From assembly GCA_963677625.2 (NCBI GenBank), contig CAXXSW010000007.1:186001-250000 (forward strand): a DNA stretch of 64,000 nucleotides. Reading direction: 5' to 3'. The notes beneath the pieces are model-generated. The model made no database searches. It saw nothing but the letters and a program-made list of their open reading frames with translations, and was not told the DNA's origin. The stretch is from UBA1351 sp963677625. GTDB lineage: Bacteria > Bacillota > Clostridia > Lachnospirales > Vallitaleaceae. A program made the position numbers and the translations under genes. Position 1 is the stretch's first letter. Each line of letters opens with the position of its first letter. Shown piece after piece: positions 19,274 to 29,135 of the stretch.

Positions 19274-20773
19274 TTATTCTAGTGCCTCAAAACCAAATTC
19301 AGAAATATCCACTCCACCTTCACTCTTTTTCACAGAAAAGAAGACTCCATGAACACCTTCAATTGCTTCTAAATCGATTCTGACCTCCTGCCAATCGAGA
19401 CTGTCAACATGAATCTGACCCAGACTAGGACTTCCTTCATCATCAAGATGAAATTCCAAAATCCCCTGTCCTCTTACCTGTAAAACCATAGAGTTTTCAC
19501 CTTGAAAAGCAAAATATTTCGCTCCACAAACAGCTCCTGTTCTCAGGTTATAGACAAATTGATTTACACGATCTGTCCCTGTATACTCTTCTGTTATTCT
19601 TGGCATATCCACTGGTAGATCAGGTTTAAACTCAATTTGATGAGCACCACTTGGCCCCATTAGGTTGCAACAAATATGGGCAGAATAAATACGGTTAGCC
19701 GGAAGAGATTTACCATATAAACCGGAACTGGTCATCTCTACCTGTTGAATTGACCCATCAGATAAAATACTCACAGGTTCTGCACAACCCTGGCGACTAA
19801 ACTGTCTTCCATTGGTGTGTCGATGATAGAAAATGTACCACTGACCTTCTACTTCTACAAGCCCTCCGTGATTGTTGGCTATATAGGCTCTTGGTTTCAC
19901 ATTTCTCTTGTAACCAATATCTCCATTAGATATGATAACGCCTCCAAAAACAAAATCTTTATCAGGGTACTTACTCGTTGCATAACAAAGTTCATTCCCT
20001 TGATAAGAAGAATATACCAAATAATAAAGGTCATTGATTTTTCGAATGGATGATGCTTCAAAGAAGGGATGTTCTTCAAAGCTGCTTCCCTCTGCATTTC
20101 TATGTACCGGAGCAATAGGACTTGTTTCCCTAATAGTCTTCATATCAGAATCTAACCTAAGACAGGTACACTGGGTCGATGTATTAGAAAGCGCTTTTAG
20201 CTGATCTAATATTAACTCCAGAGTTTGGTCTGATTCTTCCTTAAAGTGATCCTGTTTCCTCATTTCCTGAATAGACTCAGGCTTGGGAATAGGGTCTGCT
20301 CCAAATCCGGTATATAACCATATATGATCTTTGTCTTCATAGAGAACTCCAGGGTCAAAAGGAAGGTCTTCGCTCCAAATATCTCCATTCTTATCTCTAA
20401 TATAATCATAGAATTCATAGGGACCCTCTGGCTTACTACTAACAGCAATGGCAATTTCAGGAATAAAGGCCAAGCAGTAGTACATATAATACCTACCATC
20501 ACTTCCCTGACATACATCCGGAGCCCAAAGTTCCTTACTCCCATCTCTATTATGTGGGTCCTGATCTTTTCTATATGATATTCCATGGCATGTCCATTGG
20601 GATAAATCTTCAATTGGTGTCGACCAAACTACATAGTCTTCCTGGCAGTATTTCTGCCCATGGGCCTTATCATGACTTCCGAAAACATATAATCGTTTTC
20701 CGAAAACATGAGGTTCGCCATCGGGTACGTATTCCCACCCAGGTAGATAAGGATTTACAAGTAAATTCTTCAT
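19274..20773 (-). CDS. Glycoside hydrolase family 43 protein
   Basis: The start is the ATG of KNLLVNPYLPGW, with GGAGG 9 bases upstream. Residues about 5-330 form a five-bladed beta-propeller of GH43 type. The three acidic residues of the family are visible: Asp in VPDGEPHVFG (about 18), Asp in LWAPDVCQG, and Glu in FFEASSIRK. Known members cleave arabinose or xylose residues from arabinan and arabinoxylan. The C-terminal 130 residues look like a beta-sandwich carbohydrate-binding module. There is no signal peptide, so it acts inside the cell, presumably on imported oligosaccharides. The linkage cut cannot be decided from sequence. Confidence 0.88.
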   Translation of the reverse strand: MKNLLVNPYLPGWEYVPDGEPHVFGKRLYVFGSHDKAHGQKYCQEDYVVWSTPIEDLSQWTCHGISYRKDQDPHNRDGSKELWAPDVCQGSDGRYYMYYCLAFIPEIAIAVSSKPEGPYEFYDYIRDKNGDIWSEDLPFDPGVLYEDKDHIWLYTGFGADPIPKPESIQEMRKQDHFKEESDQTLELILDQLKALSNTSTQCTCLRLDSDMKTIRETSPIAPVHRNAEGSSFEEHPFFEASSIRKINDLYYLVYSSYQGNELCYATSKYPDKDFVFGGVIISNGDIGYKRNVKPRAYIANNHGGLVEVEGQWYIFYHRHTNGRQFSRQGCAEPVSILSDGSIQQVEMTSSGLYGKSLPANRIYSAHICCNLMGPSGAHQIEFKPDLPVDMPRITEEYTGTDRVNQFVYNLRTGAVCGAKYFAFQGENSMVLQVRGQGILEFHLDDEGSPSLGQIHVDSLDWQEVRIDLEAIEGVHGVFFSVKKSEGGVDISEFGFEALE

Positions 20774-20836
20774 CTCCTTCTTCCTCCATCGTAAAATTAT
20801 TTGTTTCAATTAGCTTATGGGTTATTAAAAATTAAC

Positions 20837-23035
20837 TTAATGCATTTCTTCTGAATCTGTTAATTGGAAATTACTAATCAAATCAGCAAACTCCTTGGAT
20901 AGTTCGTCTAGCTTTTTACCACTATTTTCTACTTCAACCATTGCTGCCAACATTTGTTCTGCAGATGCCGATGTTTCGATAGTAACGGCGGCATTCTCTT
21001 CGGCTATAGCTCCTAATTCTTCAATCGCTTCAATAACTTTTGATCTATTCTTCTCCATAGCCAAACTGATATTCATAATCCGCTCAATATCGATCATGGA
21101 CTGATGGATACCCTTAGCAATCTCACCATATTTACTTTCAGTTACTTTTACACTGTCCACTTGTTCTTCAACCGCTTCTTTAACAACTTCACCAGTTGAA
21201 ATTGCCTGTTGGGCTTTATCTTGAAAATCATTCAACATTCGATCAATCTCTTTAGTAGATTCATTGGTCTGCTCAGAAAGTTTACGAATCTCATCTGCAA
21301 CAACAGCAAAACCTCGACCGTGTTCTCCCGCTCTTGCTGCTTCAATAGCGGCATTAAGTGCCAGTAGATTTGTCTGTTCTGCTATACTTGCAATTAGGCT
21401 GGAAGCTTCTCTAATCTGAAAAGTACTTTCATTGGTTTCAGCAACAACCTGGAGAATTTCATTCATTGCTCTCTGACTACTGGCTGTCTTTTCAGTTAAA
21501 TCCTTGATTACATGAATTCCTTGATTGGACAGATCGGTAATCTGCTTTGATGAAACCTGAAGGCTTTTGGCACTTTCACTACTTTCTTGTATAGTATTAC
21601 CAAGGGCATTAATATCCTCAGATGCCTCTTGAATATTTTGCGCCTGCCTTGCTGCACCAAGAGAAATCTGTTCCATACTTTCAGAAACAGTTTCAGTTGT
21701 TTTTGTTGTCTCATAAGCATGCCTATTCAAATTAGAAGCAGTCTCCCTAACACTTGTTGATGAAGAAACGATTTCTTCCAATAAATCCTTGATTTTTCTG
21801 TGCATTTCGTTGATTGCCTCTGTCAGTTTGCCCACTTCATCTTTGGTCCCAACCTTAAGCGCTTGCACATTCAGCTGACCATCAGCAATATGACCTGCAA
21901 AATCTACAACTCGATTAATCGGTTTGATAATTGTCCTAATCAATAATACTGAAAAAATACTGGATAGAACAAAGACTATGGGTATAAGGATGAAAAGTAA
22001 TCCTGTTGTTGATGATGCAGACTGAACCTGACCATCAACACTATTTAGGGTAGCTTCAATTCCTGAAGCTGTTAATTCTTTAATATCTACCCTAAAATCA
22101 TTTAAAATAGTCTGTGTTGCTACCAATTGATCTTGGCGAAGAATATTAGCATCCAAAACCCCTTGAAGAGATTCTTTGTACTTCTGGCTGTAAACACTTA
22201 TTTGGGCTAAATAGTTCTGATCTGAAGCACTGCTTGACCCTTTCCTGTATTCCTCTAGAGCAGTTTCAAAAGTTGCAAAATCAGTCAGTGATTTTTCCAA
22301 CAAACTTGTATCACTAGATAATTGGGCCCGATAGGAATTTTCAACTAAGTTTTTTATCTGATTAGTGATGCTTTTAGCGTTAACAATCCGTTCACGTATA
22401 TCGGTAAGATAACCTAATTGGTGAGGAGCAATACCGTCCTCTTCAAGCCATTCGCTGTAGGATACTTCCAGTTCCTGCAAATCTTCAATATGTTCCTCAA
22501 AATACTCTTCAGCCACTCCTGACCAATCCTCTATAATCTTAGAGGAATCCGCAAAGATAAGTTCGTATCCATCAATACCTTCTTTGGCTTCATAAACCAA
22601 GGTCTCCAATTCAGCAAAAGAATTTTCCACTTTTTTAGAGAGCGTTACCAAAGAATCTAAATTATTATACTTATTTATATGCTGGTCTAAGGCTGTAAAT
22701 CCTTCTTTAAGAGCAGGAATCTCTTCTTCAACCATCAAAAAACTTTCCTTGTTACCCGTAATAATGTAGTTTTCAACGTGACCAGCTAAGCCCAAGACCC
22801 CCTCCTCAACTTCTGTTGTCAGTTGAACCAAAACCATATATTCATTTTTTATTTCCTTTGAAGATTGGCTGATATTTGACATCACCAATGTTGTTACTAA
22901 GGTAATAGCAATCATAACAGCAATAATGATAGCAAAACTACCTCCAATTTTTGCCTTTAACCCAATCCCTCTAAAGCCCTTACTTTTTACATCCTTACTT
23001 TTCAAGTTCTTGCTTTTCAAACCCCTTTTGCCCAC
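20837..23035 (-). CDS. Transmembrane methyl-accepting chemotaxis protein with large helical sensor
   Basis: The GTG at 23035 is favoured because GGAG ends 8 bases before it; another GTG three codons upstream overlaps that site. The first 28 residues are Lys-rich with a repeating KSK pattern before the first membrane segment (about 32-55). A long all-helical sensor follows (about 56-330), then membrane segment 2 (about 340-362), HAMP, and a signalling domain with the tip EQTNLLALNAAIEAARAGEH near 560. It sits between GH43 and GH36 genes, suggesting (inference only) that it senses a sugar released from plant glycans. Confidence 0.9.
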   Translation of the reverse strand: MGKRGLKSKNLKSKDVKSKGFRGIGLKAKIGGSFAIIIAVMIAITLVTTLVMSNISQSSKEIKNEYMVLVQLTTEVEEGVLGLAGHVENYIITGNKESFLMVEEEIPALKEGFTALDQHINKYNNLDSLVTLSKKVENSFAELETLVYEAKEGIDGYELIFADSSKIIEDWSGVAEEYFEEHIEDLQELEVSYSEWLEEDGIAPHQLGYLTDIRERIVNAKSITNQIKNLVENSYRAQLSSDTSLLEKSLTDFATFETALEEYRKGSSSASDQNYLAQISVYSQKYKESLQGVLDANILRQDQLVATQTILNDFRVDIKELTASGIEATLNSVDGQVQSASSTTGLLFILIPIVFVLSSIFSVLLIRTIIKPINRVVDFAGHIADGQLNVQALKVGTKDEVGKLTEAINEMHRKIKDLLEEIVSSSTSVRETASNLNRHAYETTKTTETVSESMEQISLGAARQAQNIQEASEDINALGNTIQESSESAKSLQVSSKQITDLSNQGIHVIKDLTEKTASSQRAMNEILQVVAETNESTFQIREASSLIASIAEQTNLLALNAAIEAARAGEHGRGFAVVADEIRKLSEQTNESTKEIDRMLNDFQDKAQQAISTGEVVKEAVEEQVDSVKVTESKYGEIAKGIHQSMIDIERIMNISLAMEKNRSKVIEAIEELGAIAEENAAVTIETSASAEQMLAAMVEVENSGKKLDELSKEFADLISNFQLTDSEEMH

Positions 23036-23208
23036 AAGATACACTCCTTTCTCGTTTACATATACACCTACACATTAGACTGTCAAAACTGTTCCTTCTC
23101 ATTTCATTACTCTGTCACTTAAATATATTTAATATTATAACATACGCCTTGATATAATTAGAAAAGTATTAACGAAACAATACGAAAGAGAGGATATAGT
23201 CATCCCTC

Positions 23209-25329
23209 TTATTCCATGCATACCCCTGACTCGTTCATTTTCTTCATGTAAAGGACCAATCCTTGAAAATCATCAGGTTCATCCCAAATAATTTCATTAG
23301 CAGTCACCATAACTTTCTGACTTCCATTTCCATACATATCAAGAAGCTCATAAGCTTCATCCAGCTCAATACTAAGTGTCAATACTCCCTTCATATCATA
23401 TGAGTGCAAAATAAGAATAGCTTCGTCACCGTATGTCCTGAATATGCCTTGCCAACCTTCAGGATGCCTGTAGCTGAAGATTTCCGGACCAAACCGCCTG
23501 GAATAACCATCTTTAATAATATGAGAAACCCTTTTATAGAGGGACATACCTGCCTCAATTAATTTCCATTGTTCCTTACTTAAATTAGTCACGTGACCAG
23601 ACAAACACATCCGACCAAGAAATGTTGCAGATATAGAATAAGCAATTCTACTAAGACTGTCGTCTTTTTGAATTACAGCCCAAATTTGGCTTTGTCTTGG
23701 CAAGATTACCCTGTGGAGATTAGCCGCAATAATTGGAATCTCTATACATTCATGTGCGTCAGAAAAAGATGACATACTAGTCGCTCCTACCATTCTAGGT
23801 TCAAGCCTATGTCCACCTGATGCGCAGTTTTCAAGAACAATTTCTGGTATCTCTTCTTTCACTTTATTTATAAATCCAAGGGAAGCTTCCATATTCTGCC
23901 GAAGTCCTTCACCAAGTGATTCAGCACCATCACATCCTATGCCAATAGTATCATTACAATCTATTTTCATATATTCAAACTCATATTTTTTTAGAGTTCC
24001 AATGACTTTATCAGACAAATAATCAATAACTTCTTCTTTCCTCATATCCCAGAAACGGCGCATATTTGTTGTTAAAGTGTATCCGTCTCTTTGAAGGAGC
24101 CAATCTGTTTTCTGATAAGCTTTAGCATCTTTTCCCACATTCTCAATTTCAAACCAAATACCAGGCTTTAACCCTTTAGACTTTATAGCCTCGACAGTCT
24201 TATGAAGTCCTTGTGGAAAAAGATCCTTGGATACATTGTAATCTCCCATAGAAGTATCCCAAGGTACACCTGGTTCCTTATACCATCCACAGTCAATAAC
24301 AAAATAGTCAAATCCCCTACCATCAATGGAGTCTAGGATATTCATAATATTGTCGTGTGAAGGATTCCCCCACGTTGTACAATACTCATTAAAAACAAGA
24401 GGTAACTTCTGCTCAGATTTAGGGCCTTGATTGGCTGCCATCTTTCCACAGGTTACTAGACGGTGAGATACCATATCCACACCTTGATTTTCACCATAAC
24501 ATACTGTAACCAGGGCTTCAGGACTTCTAAAAATTTCAGAAGGCAAAAGCTCTTTCCACCAATGTCCAAACTCTCTATCCGCCAATCCTCCTGAAAGAGA
24601 TAAACCTTCATCTAAGCGATAGACTTCCATTTGCCATGAAGCACTATGACCTAACATAGCCCCCCATAAAACATCATTTTCTTTATCCTCAAGAACTACA
24701 TAAGGGAAGAAGTTATTCACAGCCAATGAACCTATTTGACCAAAGCGTTCACACCGAACACCATGATTTGCCCAGGAAGGTTCCAATAATAAGTCTTCTA
24801 CCCTTCTAGTCTCTAAACGTCCTTCCATACTCCAAGATGAACGCAAACGGTGAAGGTCCATATTCCCATGACCATCCCCTTGAAGAAGTGGAGACAATCC
24901 CCCTAGCGAGAAACTTGATAACATTTCAACTCCAATAGGTTCATCCCCAATATTGGTTAATTCGCTTGTAAGTCGAAATGCCTCTTCACCAGGTATCCAT
25001 GTTAGCCTATGATCCACTTGATACTTTCCTTTACGTACAAACCTGGTTAAAACACATGTCTTTTCAGTGGTTTCAACAAGCTCCTGACTTTCATATAACA
25101 GGGACGTGGTGGATTCACCATTACGCATACTCTTGCCTCCAGCGTATGCTCCTGGATATACTTCACCAGCAATTTTAAGTTGAACTAAATTTTCTGTCCG
25201 GTGGACCTTTTCCATATTCTCCTTGTACTGACAGTCCTTAGGTAGCAAGACCAATTCACACATCTTGCTTTCTTCATCTAATATATAAATGACCTGCATA
25301 TCCCCTAGATTATACCTGTTCAATATCAT
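23209..25329 (-). CDS. Alpha-galactosidase, glycoside hydrolase family 36
   Basis: 706 residues, the normal length for GH36 enzymes. A beta-sandwich N-terminal domain (1-310) is followed by a TIM barrel with FDYFVIDCGWYKEPG, FPQGLHKTVEAIKSKGLKPG, the nucleophile Asp in YMKIDCND (about 456), ENCASGGHR, and the acid/base Asp in SFSDAHE (about 521). These enzymes remove alpha-1,6-linked galactose from raffinose-type sugars and galactomannan, inside the cell. No signal peptide. AAGGGTG precedes the ATG. It may share a regulon with the GH43 gene downstream but a chemoreceptor gene and 170 bases separate them. Confidence 0.92.
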   Translation of the reverse strand: MILNRYNLGDMQVIYILDEESKMCELVLLPKDCQYKENMEKVHRTENLVQLKIAGEVYPGAYAGGKSMRNGESTTSLLYESQELVETTEKTCVLTRFVRKGKYQVDHRLTWIPGEEAFRLTSELTNIGDEPIGVEMLSSFSLGGLSPLLQGDGHGNMDLHRLRSSWSMEGRLETRRVEDLLLEPSWANHGVRCERFGQIGSLAVNNFFPYVVLEDKENDVLWGAMLGHSASWQMEVYRLDEGLSLSGGLADREFGHWWKELLPSEIFRSPEALVTVCYGENQGVDMVSHRLVTCGKMAANQGPKSEQKLPLVFNEYCTTWGNPSHDNIMNILDSIDGRGFDYFVIDCGWYKEPGVPWDTSMGDYNVSKDLFPQGLHKTVEAIKSKGLKPGIWFEIENVGKDAKAYQKTDWLLQRDGYTLTTNMRRFWDMRKEEVIDYLSDKVIGTLKKYEFEYMKIDCNDTIGIGCDGAESLGEGLRQNMEASLGFINKVKEEIPEIVLENCASGGHRLEPRMVGATSMSSFSDAHECIEIPIIAANLHRVILPRQSQIWAVIQKDDSLSRIAYSISATFLGRMCLSGHVTNLSKEQWKLIEAGMSLYKRVSHIIKDGYSRRFGPEIFSYRHPEGWQGIFRTYGDEAILILHSYDMKGVLTLSIELDEAYELLDMYGNGSQKVMVTANEIIWDEPDDFQGLVLYMKKMNESGVCME

Positions 25330-25444
25330 TATTTTTCACCCTTTCTATTTATCACTGATCTTCTCTAATCATACAATAAAAGCCAAGCTAGAAACAAGCT
25401 ATTTATACACATATCTATAATTCCTAAGAGACCTATAAAAGGTC

Positions 25445-25479
25445 AAAAAAAAGTCCCAAGCTTAACTTGGGACTTTTTT
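25445..25479 (-). terminator. Rho-independent terminator (works both ways)
   Basis: AAGTCCCAAG and CTTGGGACTT pair around CTTAA, with T-runs on both strands. It lies just after the stop of the DUF3221-like lipoprotein gene (25495). Confidence 0.8.
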
Positions 25480-25494
25480 CGAATATATCATTTG

Positions 25495-25968
25495 TTATTC
25501 TTCTGTAGGATCATCATTAAATTCCAAGGTTTCTTCCGGAATAATATTAACCTGTTTGGCACTTGCCTGAACAGGGTCTGATTCCATTACGTCCCCTTCA
25601 AAAAACACATTAACATATTGACCAACTTTAAGATCTGACATAGTCAATTCTTCTTTTCCGTATACTACAGTATCTTGAGTGACTGTTACATAAGCTCTAT
25701 GGTAGTCTGCACCATTTTTACCGAGTTCTCCCTCAACAAAAAGTATTGCTGTCTTTCCATCATCACTCAAATTGACTTCTTGAATATATCCTGCAACACC
25801 ATAGGTTACCAGCTGTGAATCTCCGGCACTTGGTAAGGTTTCGTCATCAGCTGGAATCTGATTTTCAGCATTTGGAATCTCCGAATCTCCTTTACCAGCC
25901 TCATCATTACCACATGCAGATAGGATAATCATAGTTAACATCATTAAGATAAACACTTTTAGTTTCAT
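25495..25968 (-). CDS. Small lipoprotein, DUF3221 (YobA-like)
   Basis: The ATG of KLKVFILMMLT is chosen because GGAGG lies 5 bases before it. Signal with lipobox LSACG; mature part about 135 residues. After an acidic linker, one small beta-barrel-like domain with the pattern GVAGYIQEVNLSDDGKTAIL, then VTQDTVVYG and DLKVGQYVNVFFEGDVMESDP resembles DUF3221/YobA proteins of Bacillus, whose role is not known. It stands alone between GH36 and GH3 genes on the same strand. Confidence 0.75.
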   Translation of the reverse strand: MKLKVFILMMLTMIILSACGNDEAGKGDSEIPNAENQIPADDETLPSAGDSQLVTYGVAGYIQEVNLSDDGKTAILFVEGELGKNGADYHRAYVTVTQDTVVYGKEELTMSDLKVGQYVNVFFEGDVMESDPVQASAKQVNIIPEETLEFNDDPTEE

Positions 25969-26123
25969 ACTAACCTCCGTCATTAAGTCATCTAATATTT
26001 TAGCTTGTATACTTAAGACGAGGAAGCTTCTTCAAATGTTCCATCTCAAAGACGAAAATTTGTAATTATACGTAAATTAACTTAATAAATAACCAAGGAC
26101 TAACCTTTTAGCATTATTTTCTT

Positions 26124-27839
26124 CTACGATAATCTAGTATCCCAACGTCCACAGAATGGATCAGATGGACTAATACCATTGAAGGCTTGTTTCCCAGTTA
26201 ACTTTTCAATAAGTGATTCCAAAACAGTATCCGTAGATGCATAGGTATTAATATAAGTTCTCACTCTAGGCGCATCTAAAAGGTGATATGGATTTTCTAT
26301 GGAAATAAAAACGGTTGGCACAGTTGTCATATAAATTGGAACATTAGCACCCATAGGCATCTCCCACTCAATCCTTACTGTGGTTTGATTAGACTTGGTT
26401 CCAAGGTTGGCTATATATATGATTAGATCATAGTTATCCTGTATTTTTGCAAAAGACTCAACTAGGCCTTCAAACCCTTTACTCGCAACATGAATTTCAA
26501 CATCTAGACCTTCTTTTTCCAGCATTCCCTTAATCTTATCAGGCATACCACCACGAACTGAATAGGCAAAACCAAGCTCTGACTCCACGCCATAAAGGAG
26601 CACTTTCTTATACCTGTCAGGTGTAATAGGTAAAACACCTTTCTCTTCTTTAACTATAGTAATACCTTTATCTGCACATTCTTTCGCCCACGCCTTATGG
26701 TTTTTGTCTTGACTAATAGCGACCAAATCATCAAGCACAGGATATAATGGTACCTTAGAAGAACCATCGTGAAGACCTAAACTTGCTTTTAGGGCAAGAA
26801 TCCTTGTCACCGCTTCCTCAAGACGTTCTTCACTAATAATTCCCTTCTCATATCCTTCTTTCATAAAACGGTAGTCTTCTTCCATATTTCTAGCAAATAG
26901 GAACATATCACAACCTGCTGCAATACAGGTAGGAACCGCTTCTTGTCTAGGCATAGGAATCGTCATACCTGCCATAGTTGTAGCATCTGATACAACCAAA
27001 CCATTAAATCCCAGCTTATCTCTTAAGAGACCATTAATAAGTTCATGTGATAAAGATGCAGGTAGAATATCCTCATCTTTAATTCCTGGACTTAGCTTAC
27101 GGCTATATTCAGGCATCATAATATGGCCAATCATTACGGTTTTAGCACCTGCCTCAATACTTGTCTTATATGCTTCACCATATGTAGCATCCCAATCTTC
27201 ACAGGTCATATCATTAACAGATGTTACTAAATGCTGATCACGTTCATCTCTTCCATCTCCTGGAAAATGTTTAATAGATGCAGCTAAGCCCTCTTTTTGA
27301 ATGGCTTCTACATATGCCTTACCCATTTCTTTAACCCTGACCGGATCAGAACCTAAGGTCCTTGTATTCGTAATAGGATTTCTAAAATTATAATCAATGT
27401 CAATAATCGGTGCAAAAGACCAGTTAACACCTGCCGCCCCACCTTCGCGTCCACAAATGGTTCCAAGCCTACTAGCAGTTTCCACATCATCAGTAGCAGC
27501 CACAAGCATTTGAGATCCCATGCTGGTTCCACTTTCTACTGCGCCATTTCCACCTTTTTCCAAGTTGGCAGCTATAAGCATGGGAAGCTTGCTTTTTTCT
27601 TGAAGGAAGGTAACAGTAGCAACTGTTTCTTCAGCTGCCATAGGCCGACACATGAGTCCACCTGGTTTGTAAGTATTTAATAAATTAGTTAAATTTTCTT
27701 CATTACTATCATAGGCAACTAGACAAAAAAGCTGTCCTATACGCTCTTGGGAAGACATATCAGAATAGGTTTCTTTGACCCATTTAACATCTTCATCACT
27801 TAAATAAAATGGCTTATCCTTAAAACTCTTATAATCCAT
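26124..27839 (-). CDS. Glycoside hydrolase family 3 protein, probable beta-N-acetylhexosaminidase
   Basis: 571 residues. The barrel domain (about 25-360) shows the GH3 motif KHFPGDGRDERDQH (about 186) that carries the catalytic His/Asp pair of NagZ-type enzymes, and the nucleophile Asp in GLVVSDATTMAGM (about 284). A second alpha/beta domain (about 385-560) follows. There is no signal peptide. NagZ-like GH3 enzymes remove N-acetylglucosamine or similar sugars from cell-wall or chitin-derived fragments; a beta-glucosidase is less likely given the KHFPG motif. The gene is divergent from an AraC regulator that has paired sites next to its promoter. Confidence 0.87.
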   Translation of the reverse strand: MDYKSFKDKPFYLSDEDVKWVKETYSDMSSQERIGQLFCLVAYDSNEENLTNLLNTYKPGGLMCRPMAAEETVATVTFLQEKSKLPMLIAANLEKGGNGAVESGTSMGSQMLVAATDDVETASRLGTICGREGGAAGVNWSFAPIIDIDYNFRNPITNTRTLGSDPVRVKEMGKAYVEAIQKEGLAASIKHFPGDGRDERDQHLVTSVNDMTCEDWDATYGEAYKTSIEAGAKTVMIGHIMMPEYSRKLSPGIKDEDILPASLSHELINGLLRDKLGFNGLVVSDATTMAGMTIPMPRQEAVPTCIAAGCDMFLFARNMEEDYRFMKEGYEKGIISEERLEEAVTRILALKASLGLHDGSSKVPLYPVLDDLVAISQDKNHKAWAKECADKGITIVKEEKGVLPITPDRYKKVLLYGVESELGFAYSVRGGMPDKIKGMLEKEGLDVEIHVASKGFEGLVESFAKIQDNYDLIIYIANLGTKSNQTTVRIEWEMPMGANVPIYMTTVPTVFISIENPYHLLDAPRVRTYINTYASTDTVLESLIEKLTGKQAFNGISPSDPFCGRWDTRLS

Positions 27840-27892
27840 ATACTTTCTCCTTTAATATGCATCAAATGATTTTGTATCTGCTTTTCTATCTT

Positions 27893-27951
27893 ATTATATT
27901 GTGGTATACTTAGATAAAATAATCTTTTTTCTATAATATTAATCTTTTTTC
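27893..27951. promoter_or_regulatory. Promoter of the GH3 gene with tandem direct repeats for an AraC regulator
   Basis: On the minus strand, TATAAT (27893-27898) has a poor -35 (TATTTT at 27916-27921). Two copies of TAATCTTTTTTC lie at 27920-27931 and 27940-27951, exactly 20 bases apart, abutting the -35 element. This is the layout expected for activation by an AraC-family protein, and the adjacent plus-strand gene encodes one. The same repeats lie just before that regulator's start codon, so it may control itself. Confidence 0.5.
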
Positions 27952-27966
27952 CACAGAGGTTGCAAT

Positions 27967-29061
27967 ATGTTATTTAATCAGGCAGGCATTCCCAGTCAAA
28001 CTCACATTAAGCAGATACTAAATCTATATTACTATTCAACAGGCTACCATTGCTATTTTATGGACTACCAGGGGTCTACCCCTCGAGTTGGTCAATCGAT
28101 TTCATTACCACCTAATCTTCATCCTAAGGAAATAACTGACAGTCAATGGTTAGCAATGAAAAACTCCTTTACAACTGCTGACCTTTTGATAACAGATAAC
28201 TATGTATATATTTATTATAAGCTTCTTAACAAGGGTGAATTTCATGGTCTTTTTCTCGTCGATATAAGTCATGCCCAATCCATCCAACATCCTTCCCTCA
28301 TTCATCTGCTTGGTGTTTGTATTCAGTCAAACACTCTAATGAAGGGCAACTATTATGCCAATGAGTTTACAAATATCACACCAAATCCAACAAAGGTATA
28401 TACAGTCAGGCATCACTCCTACTACAATGAAAAACGTCTTTTTCAGGAAAGACTTCTAACTAAAGATCTATATGAATCCAAATTTGACGACTATATTTTC
28501 CCACTACTAGGCCCCAATGAACTCAGGTCTGTAAAAAATTACAGCATCATCGGCTTAAGCCTTTATGCAAGAACCGCCATTGAACTCGGGCTCTCCGCTG
28601 ATATCTCTTTTAGTATTAGTGACCAATATATACTAGAAATCGAAAGTGTTACAAGTAAGAATCAGGTCATCGCCATCCAAGAGCAGGCTATTTGGCAATT
28701 CAAAAAAGAACTAAGTCTTCAAATCAATAATCGTCATCCCTTGATTCTCGATTTCTTAACCTATATTGACAAAAACATTAAAAGCAAATTATCCTTATCT
28801 GACTATTCTAAAAACAAAAAAATAAGCTATGGCTATCTGTCAAATCTTTTTCAACAGGAAATGAGTACCAGCTTCCCTAATTATGTACGCAGAAAAAAAA
28901 TCGAAAGCATTTGCCACGAACTTAAAGACTTATCAAAAACTATTGGAAGTATATCTGAGGACTATGGCTATATGAATCACTATCAGTTAAATCGAGACTT
29001 TAAAAAAGTGATGGGTATCACACCTAGTCAATATAGAAAAGCAGTCACCGGAAGCCATTAA
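27967..29061 (+). CDS. AraC-family transcriptional regulator
   Basis: 364 residues. The last 100 residues form two helix-turn-helix motifs typical of AraC proteins (YSKNKKISYGYLSNLFQQEM, then IGSISEDYGYMNHYQLNRDF and KKVMGITPSQYRKAV). The N-terminal 250 residues do not show a cupin signature and resemble the sensor part of YSIRK/lactobacillal-type AraC regulators only loosely. It is transcribed away from the GH3 gene; tandem direct repeats between them are likely its sites. The inducer is probably an amino sugar or oligosaccharide (inference). Confidence 0.85.
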   Translation: MLFNQAGIPSQTHIKQILNLYYYSTGYHCYFMDYQGSTPRVGQSISLPPNLHPKEITDSQWLAMKNSFTTADLLITDNYVYIYYKLLNKGEFHGLFLVDISHAQSIQHPSLIHLLGVCIQSNTLMKGNYYANEFTNITPNPTKVYTVRHHSYYNEKRLFQERLLTKDLYESKFDDYIFPLLGPNELRSVKNYSIIGLSLYARTAIELGLSADISFSISDQYILEIESVTSKNQVIAIQEQAIWQFKKELSLQINNRHPLILDFLTYIDKNIKSKLSLSDYSKNKKISYGYLSNLFQQEMSTSFPNYVRRKKIESICHELKDLSKTIGSISEDYGYMNHYQLNRDFKKVMGITPSQYRKAVTGSH

Positions 29062-29135
29062 TATATAAGCCGCCTGTGACTGTTAATAATCAAAAATATT
29101 TATCTTTGTATTACTTAAACATATTTACCAGTAAT

